Source: Camillea tinctor
Lineage: Eukaryota > Ascomycota > Sordariomycetes > Xylariales > Xylariaceae
Assembly (NCBI GenBank): GCA_022578605.1
Contig: MU394053.1
Span: 621,960 to 685,959, forward strand
Reading direction: 5' to 3'
DNA length: 64,000 nucleotides
Shown: in pieces, positions 20,917 to 32,946 of the stretch
Layout: each line of letters begins with the position of its first letter
Numbering within the stretch: the stretch's first letter is position 1
Position numbers and translations under genes: made by a program
Notes under the pieces: model-generated
Told to the model about the DNA's origin: nothing
The model's input: the letters and a program-made list of their open reading frames with translations, nothing else
Database searches by the model: none

Positions 20917-22451
20917 GACACGGTCTCACACATTGAAATGCAACGCTCAAGGTACTAGGGGATAGAGACCCGCTCTATAATAGGAACAAAAGGGACGTGG
21001 AAGATTCAAGCCCCTTACAGAAGAGCTCTCTAGTGATTATTATTAGTGCAATGATGATAGCCTGCTTTTTATGGGACTCGTTCAGCTGTGCCCCCTCTTT
21101 GCAGCCTTTACGCAAGAACATATACAGATAGACGTAAACAGACATAATACTAGAGTGACCTTGGGAGTATTAATATACTGTCCTCATGTTCCAGGAAGAG
21201 GAGCTGATAATAAGTGCGTATTACGATACATATTATAAAAGAGGTAGAATGACTTGGTCGTGAACCGCTGGTGATCCAACTAAGTTATGTCTATATTCAT
21301 ATTAAGGGGTACGTCGAGAGTCATTTTCTCGTTTTCATCGTGGATTATGCAAGATTGATACCTATCCCATGACATAGGGACTCCTTAATGAGCCAAGCTT
21401 TTGGCCCTGGAGGCCCTTTCTCTCCTTTCAGGGTTATATAAATAATTACGCACATTTGGTAGAGACTGTTAATATGCATTTCGAGATAGACAGGATGTGC
21501 CCCTTTTCTCCAATTACAAGCACAGTATCTACCGTGCTTGAAGCAATGTATCCATGGGGCTATCTATAATCCTGGCGGCCCCTATCTAGCGTTCCTAGGG
21601 GTATTGTATAAGACACACGGTGCTGCAAATGTCGTGTCACCACATAACGGTCTAGATCTCCAATTATAGCGAATAGTCGACCACTCATGCGACTGGACAC
21701 CCGATAGCCTGGAAGTGCCTTAGTAAGGGTATAACGCCACAGAATGTCATAGGGATACGATCACTGGTGGTCAACCACATGACGGGAAAGCCTTGCCTCG
21801 CTTGTAGCTCCTATTTTCGACCATCATGGTGTTTATATTGAAATATGCCGTCCGATGTACATCCGCGGTCCCCTTGTACAACCGATGTGCTATATCTGGT
21901 ACGTCTATTTCCAGCTTATAGTGACATCTACCTACATGTTCTATTGATATGGTCCCTTGCACGCGCACGCGCATGACGATGCTGCCAGGCAGCGGATAAT
22001 GTGCACGGAGCCTACAGATAAGCCGTTAGGAGAATCCTACATCATTTCACATTGTACTCCTTATTACGGCTTCACCTTGTGTCTATATCGGGGCAGATGA
22101 GTCGCTGATTCGTGGTCCTCACCGAGCCTGCTTCCGTTCAGACCCCATACTGTATTTTAGTACGCATGGTCGAGACCTTCCCGTGCCGCGTTGCACGAAC
22201 GACAGCTATCCTTTGTACGATTTATCGGTCGAGATCGACTGAATTGGAGATGATCTGTCAGAAAGTGCAAATAGCAATGTGTGCAAGGGGACGGCGTCTG
22301 CTTAAAGGAGCAAGTTAGTACCACGGATGCTAAAGCCTTGCTCTGGGTGCTCTGAGAATATAAACTCTGTGGCGATCACTCTACAGAAATCACTCAATGG
22401 TAGCAAGCTCCATGATCTTCAGCATCCTGTAATGTGGATTTTAGCGTCACT
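20917..22451. other. intergenic, nothing recognised
   Basis: It contains the 3' flank of the PKS remnant and the promoter side of the sulfotransferase-like gene. The short open frames match no family I know. An ACGCGCACGCGCATG stretch lies near 21960. Confidence 0.6.
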
Positions 22452-23740
22452 ATGTTGAAAATGCGGGTTCTTCATGATAATCGGGTCGTGGATACTGGGA
22501 AAGATAAACGCAACCTCGAGGTCATCGTCGCCGGACTACCAAGGTATGTAGTTCCTTCTTACCCCTATTCACCTGTTATATGTATCATCCTAACCCACTG
22601 TGCTCCAGATGCGCAACCAGTTCCCTGCAGGTAGCGCTAGAGTCGGAATGGCTTAACTACGGGCCATGCATGCACATGGCTCACATTTACTCGTGGCCAG
22701 AAAGAAGCCAGGTACTTATGATCTCTGTGTCCTCGGAACATTTGGAAGTTAAATACCCGTTCTGACTAGCCGCCAGATGGTCGTAGATATGTTCAAGGAG
22801 GAGGATAAGGAGAAGCGGCAAGCAATCATCCGCAAGTTCTTCGACGGATATGCAGCGGCATGTGGTGAGTACATATGGCATTATCACCATTGCGCTATCA
22901 ATAGCTATTAACACAAGTCTCCAACCAACCCGCAGACTACCCAGGCGTAATGTTGATAGAGGACATGATGGACGTGTACCCGAACGCCAAGATCATCCTC
23001 AACCAGCGGGAGAGCGCCGCCGTCGTGAGTAGTTCTGAGTCGTTTAAGCCCCCTGTGTTCTCCCGAGAATCAAGATCTCGTATCACGGCTAAGCGCATGG
23101 GTTTTTGGCTTCCCGAGACACGGTCTGAAGGTTACCTAATAACCTATAGCAATTACTAACTCCCAATTCTATCTCCTAGTGGGCCAAGTCCATCAGCGAC
23201 TCCATCATGTTCTTCAACACGTGGGCGTACCGCATCGCCACGTTCATGTTCCGCGTCGACAGACTGCACGCGCAGATGCACCTCACCAGCTTCGAGGTAC
23301 GTGACCATCCCCCTTTTCCTCTATCGTCCTCCACGCCCCTTCCCTTCCCCTTCCCCTTTCTCCTTCCGCCCTTTCTCCCCATCCACCACTAACACCCCTC
23401 CCAGCTCCTCAAAGCCCGCCACAACCTCCCCTACTCGCGCACCCCGCAATTCTTCACCTCCTGGTACACCGCGCACAACGCCTCCGTTCGCGAAGCAGCA
23501 CGCCAGCGCGGCCGCCCCGTCCTCGAGTGGAAGCCCGCCGACGGCTGGGGCCCGCTGTGCGAGTTCCTGGGCCGGCCGGCGCCGCCGAAAACGGTGCCGT
23601 TCCCGCGCACGAACGAGAGCGCCGCGATCCACAAGCTCAAGGTTATCCTCATGGCTAAGGGCTTGCTGGCCTGGGCGGCGCTGCTGGGCGCTGTGTATAT
23701 GGTTTTGGTGTATGGGGGCGCGTGGGTGGGGAGGTGGTGA
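22452..23740 (+). CDS. sulfotransferase-like P-loop protein (Sulfotransfer_4 type) with C-terminal membrane anchor, six exons
   Basis: Proposed join(22452..22543,22609..22711,22777..22864,22936..23024,23180..23296,23405..23740), 274 aa; all five introns keep frame with standard GT/AG signals. The P-loop region reads Val-Ala-Gly-Leu-Pro-Arg-Cys-Ala-Thr-Ser-Ser-Leu (about 26-37), where family members usually have Arg-Thr-Gly-Thr. Then Tyr-Gly-Pro-Cys-Met-His-Met, Tyr-Pro-Asn-Ala-Lys-Ile-Ile-Leu-Asn-Gln-Arg (3'-PAPS-binding strand and Arg) and Asp-Gly-Trp-Gly-Pro-Leu-Cys-Glu-Phe-Leu-Gly follow, the signature end of this fungal family. A hydrophobic helix near the C-terminus (Leu-Leu-Ala-Trp-Ala-Ala-Leu-Leu-Gly-Ala) suggests membrane anchoring. 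Exon 6 is very GC-rich. It could sulfate a pathway product, but many family members have no proven activity and the altered P-loop weakens the case. It is the only intact enzyme next to the PKS remnant. Confidence 0.82.
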
Positions 23741-25341
23741 TCATGGGTGGACTGGGTTATGTATCGGAGGGTGGTAAAGGGGGTGATGGATGGGTATTGG
23801 GTTTCCTGTAATGGTAATGAGTATACGTATTGTCTCGGTCACGCACTTTAGCTATGTTAGGTGAAATGCCTGCGTGGCTGGGGATCCCATCTTTTTAACT
23901 CTCTTCTTTCGTTCTTCACCCTAGATGCTCATAGGGTGCTCGAGTTCAGACGGTTAGGTGGTAGATATATCGTATCGGTCACTTGATATAGGCAGGTATC
24001 TGTTACGGGGCTCATCGTGTTTGTATTCGTGACTATAGCGTATGCCATTAACAGCTTTTAAGGAGTTGCGATTGTTGAACGAAAGGATGCGTCGTGTGAT
24101 GTGATAATGAAAAACATCAGTATTGCGATTGTAGGATCATAATTGCTCTAACCTATATGATACTCTCTATGCTAGCATATATATCATATTCTAGTTATAT
24201 ATCCCGTTGGCCTATTCTAGCAGCTATCGATAAATCACACGCACCTGTCCTCTATACAGACTCTCATGCATTAGTGGAGGGTGGCTCGTCATGAATTGTA
24301 CACTTCAATTCCTAGAAGAGTTCTTGTCCCACTGCCATAGCGCATCATTAGGCATCTCGGTAAAGAATACGCTCAATATAGCATCGTTCCACTATAAGGC
24401 GATGATACTACTGGGCAAGAGGCGTCCTAAACACGATAAACCTTAGAACTCTCCACATACTGGGACGATGTCCAGCATCAACCCTCATTTGCCAGGCGCA
24501 TCGAGGTGTTGGCGTTTCACTTCGGGCGCTTTACCAGCCAAAGCATAGCCCAATGTGATGGCTATGGAACAAATAAAACCGAGAACGATTGAATCTTGAG
24601 ACTCGTGTGAGCCGTGGTGTCCACCACGGTGAGCCCCGGCCGATAGAATACGCGTATCCAAGGAAGTCAGGCTTGGCCCTTGGATCTGCATAGACGATAA
24701 TATATGCATGAAGGCATTCGCAGATCCACAGTCAGGTCCTTCAAGGATTGATCAAGATGACGCGAGGAACCGAATAGTCCAGGCAGAAGGATAATTCACG
24801 GAGGTTTGGTGCTTAATGCCGTTCCCCCGGTGCAGTGGGCTAGTCCAGCCAGTCCCATAAGCGATATATTCGTGCATAGTGAAAGATAGCTTTGGATTGA
24901 TTAGACTATATGGATGGCATGGGTGTTCATGGCTGTAGCACAGCCCGCGTTATATTGGTGGCGGTGTTGTTGAGGTTATCGTCGCGCCATCTGTAGGCGC
25001 GTGCTTCGAGAAAAATGCGCAAGTATAAGCTAAGCTTTTTGTTTTATGCCCGGCTCGCCGGAAAGAAGATACCATAAAAAGCGTTGACGCTATCGTACCT
25101 AGTAGCTACGCGTCAGGGAAGCAGTTTGGGGTGGCGGAGTCAGCCTTAGACCTCTTGGCATTGATGGCTTTCAGTTTCGACGAGCTGAAATCGACCAATA
25201 GCAGATCAATACGAGCCCCATCATGAGATATTTTGTTTCCCCTGTAAATCGAGTTGGATATTGAAGAAGCCTGATGGGTAGGCGTATATTGCTATGACAT
25301 CAGTGTGTAGATGCGAATCTTGAGTAATGAAGACTGCCTCG
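23741..25341. other. spacer with one doubtful small gene
   Basis: Apart from the small frame at 24485-24709 described separately, no coding region can be supported. AT-rich words dominate 24150-24250. Confidence 0.5.
24485..24709 (-). CDS. possible small single-pass membrane protein
   Basis: The frame of 74 codons from a true ATG encodes a His/Gly-rich middle (His-Arg-Gly-Gly-His-His-Gly-Ser-His) and one strong hydrophobic helix (Ile-Val-Leu-Gly-Phe-Ile-Cys-Ser-Ile-Ala-Ile-Thr-Leu-Gly-Tyr) followed by a basic tail. I do not recognise a family. It could be the last exon of a longer membrane protein whose upstream exons I cannot find, or a chance frame. It lies between the sulfotransferase-like gene and the regulator. 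Confidence 0.3.
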   Translation of the reverse strand: MHILSSMQIQGPSLTSLDTRILSAGAHRGGHHGSHESQDSIVLGFICSIAITLGYALAGKAPEVKRQHLDAPGK

Positions 25342-26784
25342 TCAGCTTTTGGTGTAGTTGTCGATGTCCTCCTTGACCGAATCTGCCCAGCCTTTCAAGT
25401 ACCAGCATTGAGGCTCAACGTGTTGTAAAATCTGACAGTAGAAGCCCAGCAGCACCATTGCACCGTTATGATGCTCGCGCATAAGCTCCATAAACTCGTT
25501 AGTAACGGCAATCGGCCACGAATTCACCAGCCTATGCTCTGGTACGGGCGCATCCTGAGCTGCGCGACTAAGCCAATAGATGAGAACGGTAGCAGCACGC
25601 TGGCATGGGGGCGATCGCATTATGCCATCTTCGGCTTGTGATAGCATAGCCGTACTGACCCCTTCAAGGATCGTCATGAGGAATGGAGTGCCCGAACTAT
25701 ATAGACCAAGCTGTAACATGGACCCAATCGGACTATTCTGGATAAGCTCTGTATGGGTATTTAGGATTTCGCTCATGCCGCGCATAAGATAGAAGATCTC
25801 CAATAAGTGCTCGATGCCAGGTCGGGGTTTCGGCTCGTGATGACCACAAGAAGCGGCGAAAGCACTGATGACAAGCAGAGACGCAGCCACGAATACTGCG
25901 TGGCAATTCGACTCATCAATGCGACCCAGAACCCCCCTGAGACCCTTGATAGCATTGTTCTGGTGATGAGAAGCCAACGACGTAAACTTAGTTGCCTTGT
26001 CGTTCCCCGTAGAGACCAGATGATATGAAGAGATGCATAATATCAGATGCATGAGAAATTCGTACTCGAGTGCGAGCTTCGGGATCTGGATTTGCCATAT
26101 GTCCTGCATTTCGTCGGATCTTGGTAGCGTCTTCCATGCAGTTGCGGTGAAATGATGCATCAATTCCAAATCAGAGATCCAGGCCGGTATACCCGGGCTT
26201 TCGGGTTGGCTGAGGAGGGGGAGAAGGTAGGGATAAGGGTCTACTATGAAGGCTGGTGATGATCCTGACGCTGACGCTGGTGCTGATACTGGTACCGGTA
26301 CTGGTAGAGGCGTTCCAACATGGTCTTCCTCGCTCGTCGAAATCTCACTTGCCGACATGATTCGTGATAGACCCTCGTCTTGTATGACGGAAGCTTTTGA
26401 CTTATTAGAGGGACTAACAGCATTGCTGTTATTGGGTTGAGCTGGAATCAGACGTCGAGGAGAGCTCCGCACTGAGCCTACACCCCGATCTACTAATGGA
26501 CTGTTGAACGACTCCATTCGAGCAGCGCGGTGTTCCTTGATGGCTTTGGAGTGCGCTCTCGGCGGCCTATCGAGGAGACTACACCTTATACCATGCCGGA
26601 CACAAGCAGCACAAGGGGTACACTCATCGCACTGCGAAGTTGAAACAGGTCAGCGACCTAGGTTCTTAGAGCCTGAGGCAACGGCGTGATAGATCATAGG
26701 ACAACTCAGTTAGCGTACCTTGACTCGGCGTTGTTTGCATCTATCGCAACCGTGTCGAGACTTTAAATAGCCCAATCGTGGCAT
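25342..26784 (-). CDS. Zn2Cys6 transcription factor, Upc2-like
   Basis: Proposed complement(join(25342..26631,26719..26784)), 451 aa. The 87-nt intron (donor GTACGC, acceptor CGCAG, phase 0) splits the zinc cluster, a common position in this family. Cysteines fall at residues 13, 16, 23, 29, 32 and 39 (CX2CX6CX5CX2CX6C) with an extra Cys at 26, flanked by Lys-Gln-Arg-Arg-Val-Lys. A Ser/Pro/Ala low-complexity linker (about 60-130) leads to Leu-Met-His-His-Phe-Thr and Trp-Gln-Ile-Gln-Ile-Pro-Lys-Leu-Ala-Leu, the start of the fungal regulatory domain found in sterol-uptake-control-like factors. The size is typical and no lesion is seen. Sitting between the sulfotransferase and the P450/MFS pair, it is the likely pathway-specific activator. 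Such factors usually bind CGG-containing sites in cluster promoters. Confidence 0.88.
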
Positions 26785-27941
26785 ATTTGGTCTGAATCAG
26801 TTAATACATATAAGAAGTACAAATCTAAGTATAAGTTGGTTGCGGGAAGTATAAGCAAGTCAATGATATGCCGTGTAAGAGAAGTCGAGGTGATGTTTAG
26901 TAAGAAAAAAGGGACTTTCCATGTGTCAGGGTAGGGGGAATCCTTTTTAAGCTCAATCTGCCCTACACTAGCAGCGTAGGTTATGTAGAACACTACCTAC
27001 ATTTGACCCACACTACCCCGGTCTGTGCATGGCTTGTACATCACGAACACAGCCAGCAAGCATTAGCCATTTGATTGACTCGTCAAGTCTATTTTAGCAT
27101 CATTATACTATGCTCAGCCATTGATAGTCAATATACTTCGACACTTTAAAAAAAAAAAAACTTGAGGTTTTGACTATACACTATGGCCTAATTCTACTCT
27201 AATTCGGTTCAAATAATGAACGCTCACCGAATGGAGTTATAGTGTATAGAATGAGAACGAAAACAACATGACAACGCTTCTCTAACATATTACTATGCCC
27301 AGTCTAACTTGTACAATACCTATTGTGTACCCATCTCTGTAGATCTGTTTATAGCTTGTGCGGATTGGGTTGGCTATCGAAAGATGGAATACATATCCGA
27401 GAGCTCTGGTTGGCTAGCTTCTACCCGCCAACCCTGTTTCTCAAGCACCAATGCAGGCTTTAGTGCCCCTCCCAAACCTAAGCACAGACCTATCTTCGAT
27501 ATGTTACACGGCTTATTCCGTACAGAGTATATGATAGATCCATGCCTAGCTGACTTACATCTTGATAGTTACAATATAGAAAACAAGCATGAGGTTTTAG
27601 GGGGTTACGTCTAGAATGTCGATATTGAAAATGGTAGGCGTAGAGGATAATTTCAAGTTTAATATAAGACATATGGAATTTATATTCAGAACGATGGCGC
27701 AACAATATGGTACATAGCGAAAATTCTAGAAATGAATGCTCCTCAACTCGCAACAGTGCTCTAACCCAGTATAACAGCAGAATACAATTTATGTAGGTAT
27801 CATCACATCTTGCCTCCTGAACCCAAATCGTAAAACTTCCTCTAACCACCTATGCCTGTCCCAATCCAGCTCTAAGTTCTATTGATAGTGGACGATATAT
27901 AGAGTTTTCGGCGAGGGTTCGGAGGGGGAAGGATATCGTAT
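26785..27941. other. AT-rich intergenic, no gene seen
   Basis: It holds the promoter of the Zn2Cys6 factor on one side and the 3' flank of the P450 on the other. A poly-A run lies at about 27149-27160. The short open frames look random. Confidence 0.6.
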
Positions 27942-29989
27942 TTAAGAGCGCACGTTTCGGTATAGAAGCTTTCGCTTCATGTCGGGGATCGACTATAAGA
28001 AAAGATTATAAGTTAGCCAGTAGTTCCCTGTCTAGGCACTGGTAGAAAGAATATGCGGGAGGCCCATCTTACCATATGCGCAAACTCGATATTCGGGTAC
28101 CTCTCAGTGGAGCCGTCGGTGTTCTTGAACTCGTACTTCTGCAGGGCGTTGGCGAGGATCATTTTGATCTCGTTGGCGGCGAAGAAGCGGCCTGGGCATG
28201 CATGGCGCCCGTACCCGAACGTCAGGCTGTTCTGACTGACGCTGACGAACTGGTTCAGCGCCGCGCCCTCCACCGACCCGGCCTCCTTCGCGCTCTGCCG
28301 CAGCCGGTAGAACCGCAGCGGGTCGAACTTCAGCGCGTCCTCGAAGATCTCGTCGTCCGAGTTCACCGCCACCGCCGGCACCTCGATGGTCACGCCCGCC
28401 GGGATGAATTGGCCGTTCGAGAGGGTGAAGGGTTGGAGAACCTTGCGCTGGAAGGAAGCTGTTATTTGTCGTTTAAAGTCAGCCAGTTATCTCTATAGCT
28501 ATAAGGGGAGGATAGAGGGGGAAGGGGGGTCTCGTACCCATCGTTGCGGGGTGAAGTCGCAAAACCTCCTTCAGGAAGCTATCCATCTTCTTCATTGACT
28601 GCAGGGCATTGCTCGTAAACACTCCGTCGTTCTCGGCCAGGGCGGCTTGGGTTTCAGCGCGAAGTTCGCGAACAAAGTCGGGGAGAGCAGCGATATCGTA
28701 GAACCTAAAAAAAAAAAAAAGCCTGTTAGCTAGAGGATATCGGTAAGTAATATAGTATAGAAAGCACATACGCATTAGTGGCGGTAAGCGTGGTGGTATG
28801 AATAGCAGCGAAGCTCACGCCCAGCTGCACCTTAGCAAGGTTCTGGCTCTTCTCGTCGGGGAAGTTGGGTCGTCGTTCCAGGAGCCATGTAATCAGGTCG
28901 TCGGGCTTCTCATAACCGGGTTCTTTCGCTGCCTTCATTCTCTGGTCTATAACGGGGAAGAGGAACGCTTCAGCTTCCTTGATTCTCTGGTCGAGCCTCT
29001 TGACTTGCGGGAGACTGCTGGCAAAGAAAGGTCGTAGCCAAGGCTTCATCTGCTGCACGGCGCGCTGCGCTGCCATGACGTCCATGGTGTAGTTGATCGA
29101 GGATTCCAGATACTGTTCGTTGCGGCAGAGCTCGGGTCCGATGAATACGCGCCCGGAGACCATAGCGACGACGCGGAGAAGCATATGGTGGATATCGATT
29201 TCGGTCCAGTTATCGGCTGGCGGCATTTCCAGGTCGAGAGCTTCCTGCACCTCCTTGGCGATTGTCGGGTTCAGGCGACCTAGTATATATGATCAGTCTC
29301 CGATTCAGTAGTGTTGCATATACACCTAGGTATATATCCCCACATGTGTGTAAGTGTGCGTGATGACTTACTCAGAGACGGTGTTAGATCAGCCTTTACT
29401 GCATGAGGAACGATAGGGACTGTCGTGTCGATCTTGGTGTATTTAACTTCCATAGCCTATTGAAGGAATATTAGAAACCATGGTCATTGGTATTATATGT
29501 GCTTTTACTTACATCATCGACAGCGGCAGACATGCTGACAATAGTATCGGGGAGCTTCTTCAATTCGGGCAAGAACTTGGGTGAAAGCACGATGATTTCA
29601 TCCTCTATATATCATTAATTAGTAAGTTGGATATTTAACTTAGTGGTGTGTATTTGGTTCAACTTACTTCTAGAAGTGGTGATTCTGAAGACGCCATCTT
29701 TGAACTAAATCATAAGCCCCCCACGTTAGTAATACTCGGATTTTGTCGGCAGCGTCTGAAGAAATACCTTGCGATATCCCTCATTGTAAAGCTTTCTAGC
29801 CCCCGTGAGGTATGCTTGCCGGCGCTTCTCTGAGTTTCCCAAGTCAACAGCGATAAGTGGAATTCTGGAGATCCGCAAGAAATCGGCGACCTTGGGGAGG
29901 AATACAGCGGAAGCGAGGACAAGTACCGATATCAAGACGGTTGCCCATCGCTCGGATACGAAGACCGCAAGCGTCTGTACGGCTGGCAT
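27942..29989 (-). CDS. cytochrome P450 monooxygenase, eight exons
   Basis: Proposed complement(join(27942..27992,28073..28458,28538..28704,28772..29279,29372..29456,29513..29604,29668..29704,29768..29989)), 515 aa, all junctions in frame. The parts are an N-terminal ER anchor (Thr-Val-Leu-Ile-Ser-Val-Leu-Val-Leu), an I-helix Ala-Ala-Ile-His-Thr-Thr-Thr (303-309), ExxR at 361-364 (Glu-Val-Leu-Arg-Leu-His-Pro) and the heme loop Phe-Gly-Tyr-Gly-Arg-His-Ala-Cys-Pro-Gly with the ligand Cys at 458. The sequence style recalls fungal ent-kaurene-oxidase-like / LovA-like P450s of secondary metabolism. The last exon ends in Ser-Ile-Pro-Asp...Leu-Leu-Tyr-Arg, as expected. Reading through its 80-nt intron (donor GTAAGA) would instead stop at 28013 with an atypical tail. 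No lesion is seen. It is divergent from an MFS transporter, so probably co-regulated with it. Confidence 0.92.
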
Positions 29990-30641
29990 AGTTGTGTGAC
30001 GTTATCGTGTGTAGTTGATGTGTAGATTGTAGTTGATGTCCAAAGACAAAGTTGTATACCATTCTTACTAACTCCATCGTGGGGGATCGCAGAGTTACTT
30101 ATATGCTTTGAAAAGAGCCGCTGTCTCCTCGGTATCGGACGATTAAAGATAGACCAACCAATCTACTCTGATTACCTATAATTAAGTGGCAGTTCGGATG
30201 CCATTGTAAAGGGCATTCTGTCAGAACCTTGTCTTCAGCATTTGGCACTAAGCTTTCTCGCATTCTCTTTAGTCTTGGCCACGTTATTGTGACAAGGGGG
30301 GAGTATTTGCCAAGCTTACATGGTGGGACCATCGTGAGTTGCTCGCATCAGTCTCTAATTGGCTCGGTTTCGCTAACGGATTCGGGTCTCCCCTTTCTCG
30401 GATCCTCCATCTGTTTTTCGGCCTCGATTTCCAACTACATCCAGCAAAATTTCGGGCACATAAAATCTATCTTTTTATACATCGCGGCCTCGGAGCGATT
30501 CCGTTCCGTTATGATGACCTCTTCTCATGATTATGTTTTTGGCCGCCTCTCTTCAAGAACATTCATAAGTGCCCCTTCTTCGACCTTGTATTGACCCGAA
30601 AAGCTCTCTAAGGTAAAATTTCCAAGCTTTCACCTATCAAA
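29990..30641. promoter_or_regulatory. divergent promoter shared by P450 and MFS transporter
   Basis: 652 bp separate the two start codons. CGG-rich words that could serve a Zn2Cys6 factor occur, for example CTCGGTATCGGAC near 30128 and CTCGGTTTCGCTAACGGATTCGG at about 30363-30385. The word TCGGTTTCGC also occurs in reverse near 36183. The binding role is inference. Confidence 0.5.
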
Positions 30642-32285
30642 ATGGCATCACCAATAGAGACAACGGAAATCTCTCCCAGCAAGATCGAAGAGGGTTCTCA
30701 GAACACGGCCGACGTGAGCGATTCGAATCCCTCCAAGTTCGTCGTGGACTGGGAGGAACCAGCAGACCGTGACCCGGAAAACCCTATGAACTGGTCAAGT
30801 CAACGAAAATGGACAATTATCGGGGTCTTGTCATTCATCAGTTTCCTCACGTGAGTACTATGACGAGATGTCTTCATGTTGTGATACGTATATACTAATC
30901 AGAATGTCTCCTTAGTCCTTTGGCATCCTCCATGTTAGCACCCGGTGTCCCTCTGGTCCTAGCCGAGTTTAAAACGACAAATAATCAACTGGCAACATTC
31001 GTCGTATCTTCCTTTGTCCTAGGTTTTGCTGCTGGACCCTTGTTGATAGCACCATTGAGCGAACTATACGGCCGTGCACGGGTATATCATACCACCAATG
31101 TACTCTTTGTGTTCTTTACTATCGGTTGCGCATTGTCGAGCTCCATGGGGATGTTAATTGCCTTCCGGTTTATGGCTGGCTTTGCGGGTGTCGCAGTTAT
31201 CACATGCGGCAGCGGCTCTATTGTTGATATAATACCTACTGAGCAAAGAGGCAGAGCCATGGCTTTATGGTCAGTTGGTCCTCTTCTGGGCCCAGTTATT
31301 GGTCCTATCTGTGCTGGGTTCTTAGTTGAAGCTGCAGGTTGGAGGTGGGTCTTCTGGGTAATTGCTATCGCGGTAAGTCTACGGTTAATCAATGTCTCCT
31401 TATACAGGATACACCATCAATATAGTCCGCTAACAGTGTATCGGGCTGTAGGCGGGGATAGCTACATTTATCTCATTTTTTATCCTTCGAGAGACATACG
31501 CACCGGAGATCCTTGAGCGGAAAGCCGAACGCCTTCGTAAAGAAACCGGAGACCAACGATACCAATCGAAACTCAAGAAATCGGGGACTCCCAAGCATGT
31601 TTTCATGACAGCAATAGCTCGACCCGCGAAGATGTTCCTATTCTCTCCGATAGTGACATCCATGTGCATCTACATTAGTGTCACATATGGTCTCTTATAT
31701 CTTCTCTTCACTACCTTCACTTTTGTCTATGAAGAGATGTACGGTTTCGGCTCTCGATCTGCAGGCTTGACATTTATTGCCGGAGGCGTGGGAAACCTGC
31801 TAGGCCTTGCTTTCACTGGAACAATATCTGACAAACTTATTCAACGAAAGAAGGACAAGGGCGAAGCTGCCCAACCAGAGGACCGACTAAATCTCATCAT
31901 CACCGTACCGGGTGGCCTCCTCGTGCCTGCCGGTCTGATTATGTACGGGTGGACAGCCAATCCCAATATCCACTGGATTGTTCCAATGATAGGGACTGCT
32001 ATTCTAGGGTTTGGCATGATGGCAATCTTCAATGGCGTTCAGGCCTATCTCGTCGATTGCTACCCTAAGAATGCGGCTACAGTCACAGCTGCCAATGCTG
32101 TTCTTAGGAGTGTGCTAGGAGCTGTGTTGCCATTATTCGGCTTGCAGCTATATGATGCGCTAGGGCTCGGATGGGGAAACACGTTGCTAGGATTAATACT
32201 ATTTGCGCTAGCCCCAGTGACTTGGATATTCGCCAAATATGGTCAACGGATAAGGGAAAACCCCAGGTTCCAAAGAGAATTCTGA
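30642..32285 (+). CDS. MFS multidrug transporter, DHA1 family, three exons
   Basis: Proposed join(30642..30850,30916..31372,31452..32285), 499 aa; introns of 65 and 79 nt are standard. A 60-residue cytoplasmic tail ends in Asp-Pro-Glu-Asn-Pro-Met-Asn-Trp-Ser before TM1, the hallmark of fungal 12-TM drug:H+ antiporters. Motif A is Leu-Ser-Glu-Leu-Tyr-Gly-Arg-Ala-Arg-Val and motif C is Gly-Pro-Leu-Leu-Gly-Pro-Val-Ile-Gly-Pro. The Arg-Glu-Thr-Tyr-Ala-Pro-Glu-Ile-Leu segment opens the central loop, and Arg-Ser-x-Leu-Gly-Ala-Val-Leu-Pro-Leu-Phe closes TM11. It would export a small molecule at the plasma membrane. The gene shares a promoter with the P450, typical of a cluster efflux pump. It is intact, unlike the two other MFS genes in the window. 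Confidence 0.93.
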
Positions 32286-32946
32286 GACATCCTCTTGCTA
32301 TATACACAATAGCTCTTTCAATCATGAAATAGATACTATAACTTGAAATATTCGAGCAGCAACTAATGTTTAGTTTCTTAACAACTAACTGATCATCAAT
32401 GTCTCGGTTTGGGAGAGGTATTTCTCATGGAATGATGATTACTTTCATTATCAATCACGACTTTCTTGAACAAAAGAAAAATGGGGATGGTTGAACTGAT
32501 ATTACTTATTCTTGTATATAGATACGATCACTACTTATATAGAACATGATTATACGAAATAATCCCTCTTTTTTAGATTCAAGCTTTCTGATCATACGCC
32601 TCATTAATTACAAACTAGACATGTGCAACTCTTTATCTTTTCACTTTATTTCTGCAATGGCTCTTTCTTAAAACAGAAATAAGTATTTTCTATTTTTATT
32701 TACATCTCAGTCGTTATACGGTGACCTCTCTACACAGAAGAAGCGTAATAAACTAAAGCTTTGTTGGTATTTCTTCCCAACACAGTATTCAGAACATAAA
32801 AAGAGGGATGTCCATGATCATGTCCACAATATTCAAAACATAGATAGGCACTAGCTGTTGATATTAAATAGGATAAACATAAATCTAAACCTCGTAGTAA
32901 ACGTCTATATAGAATGTAAATGTGTTACGTGTACAGTGTGCACTCG
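32286..32946. other. AT-rich spacer between convergent genes
   Basis: The 3' ends of the MFS and FAD-oxidase genes face each other across AT-rich DNA with AATAAA-like words; I see no gene. Confidence 0.65.

Noticed and set aside
28013..28072. P450 ending at 28013
   Set aside because: A strong GTAAGA donor and an in-phase 51-nt last exon give a family-like C-terminus ending at 27942; the read-through tail does not resemble P450 ends. Kept as an alternative in the entry.
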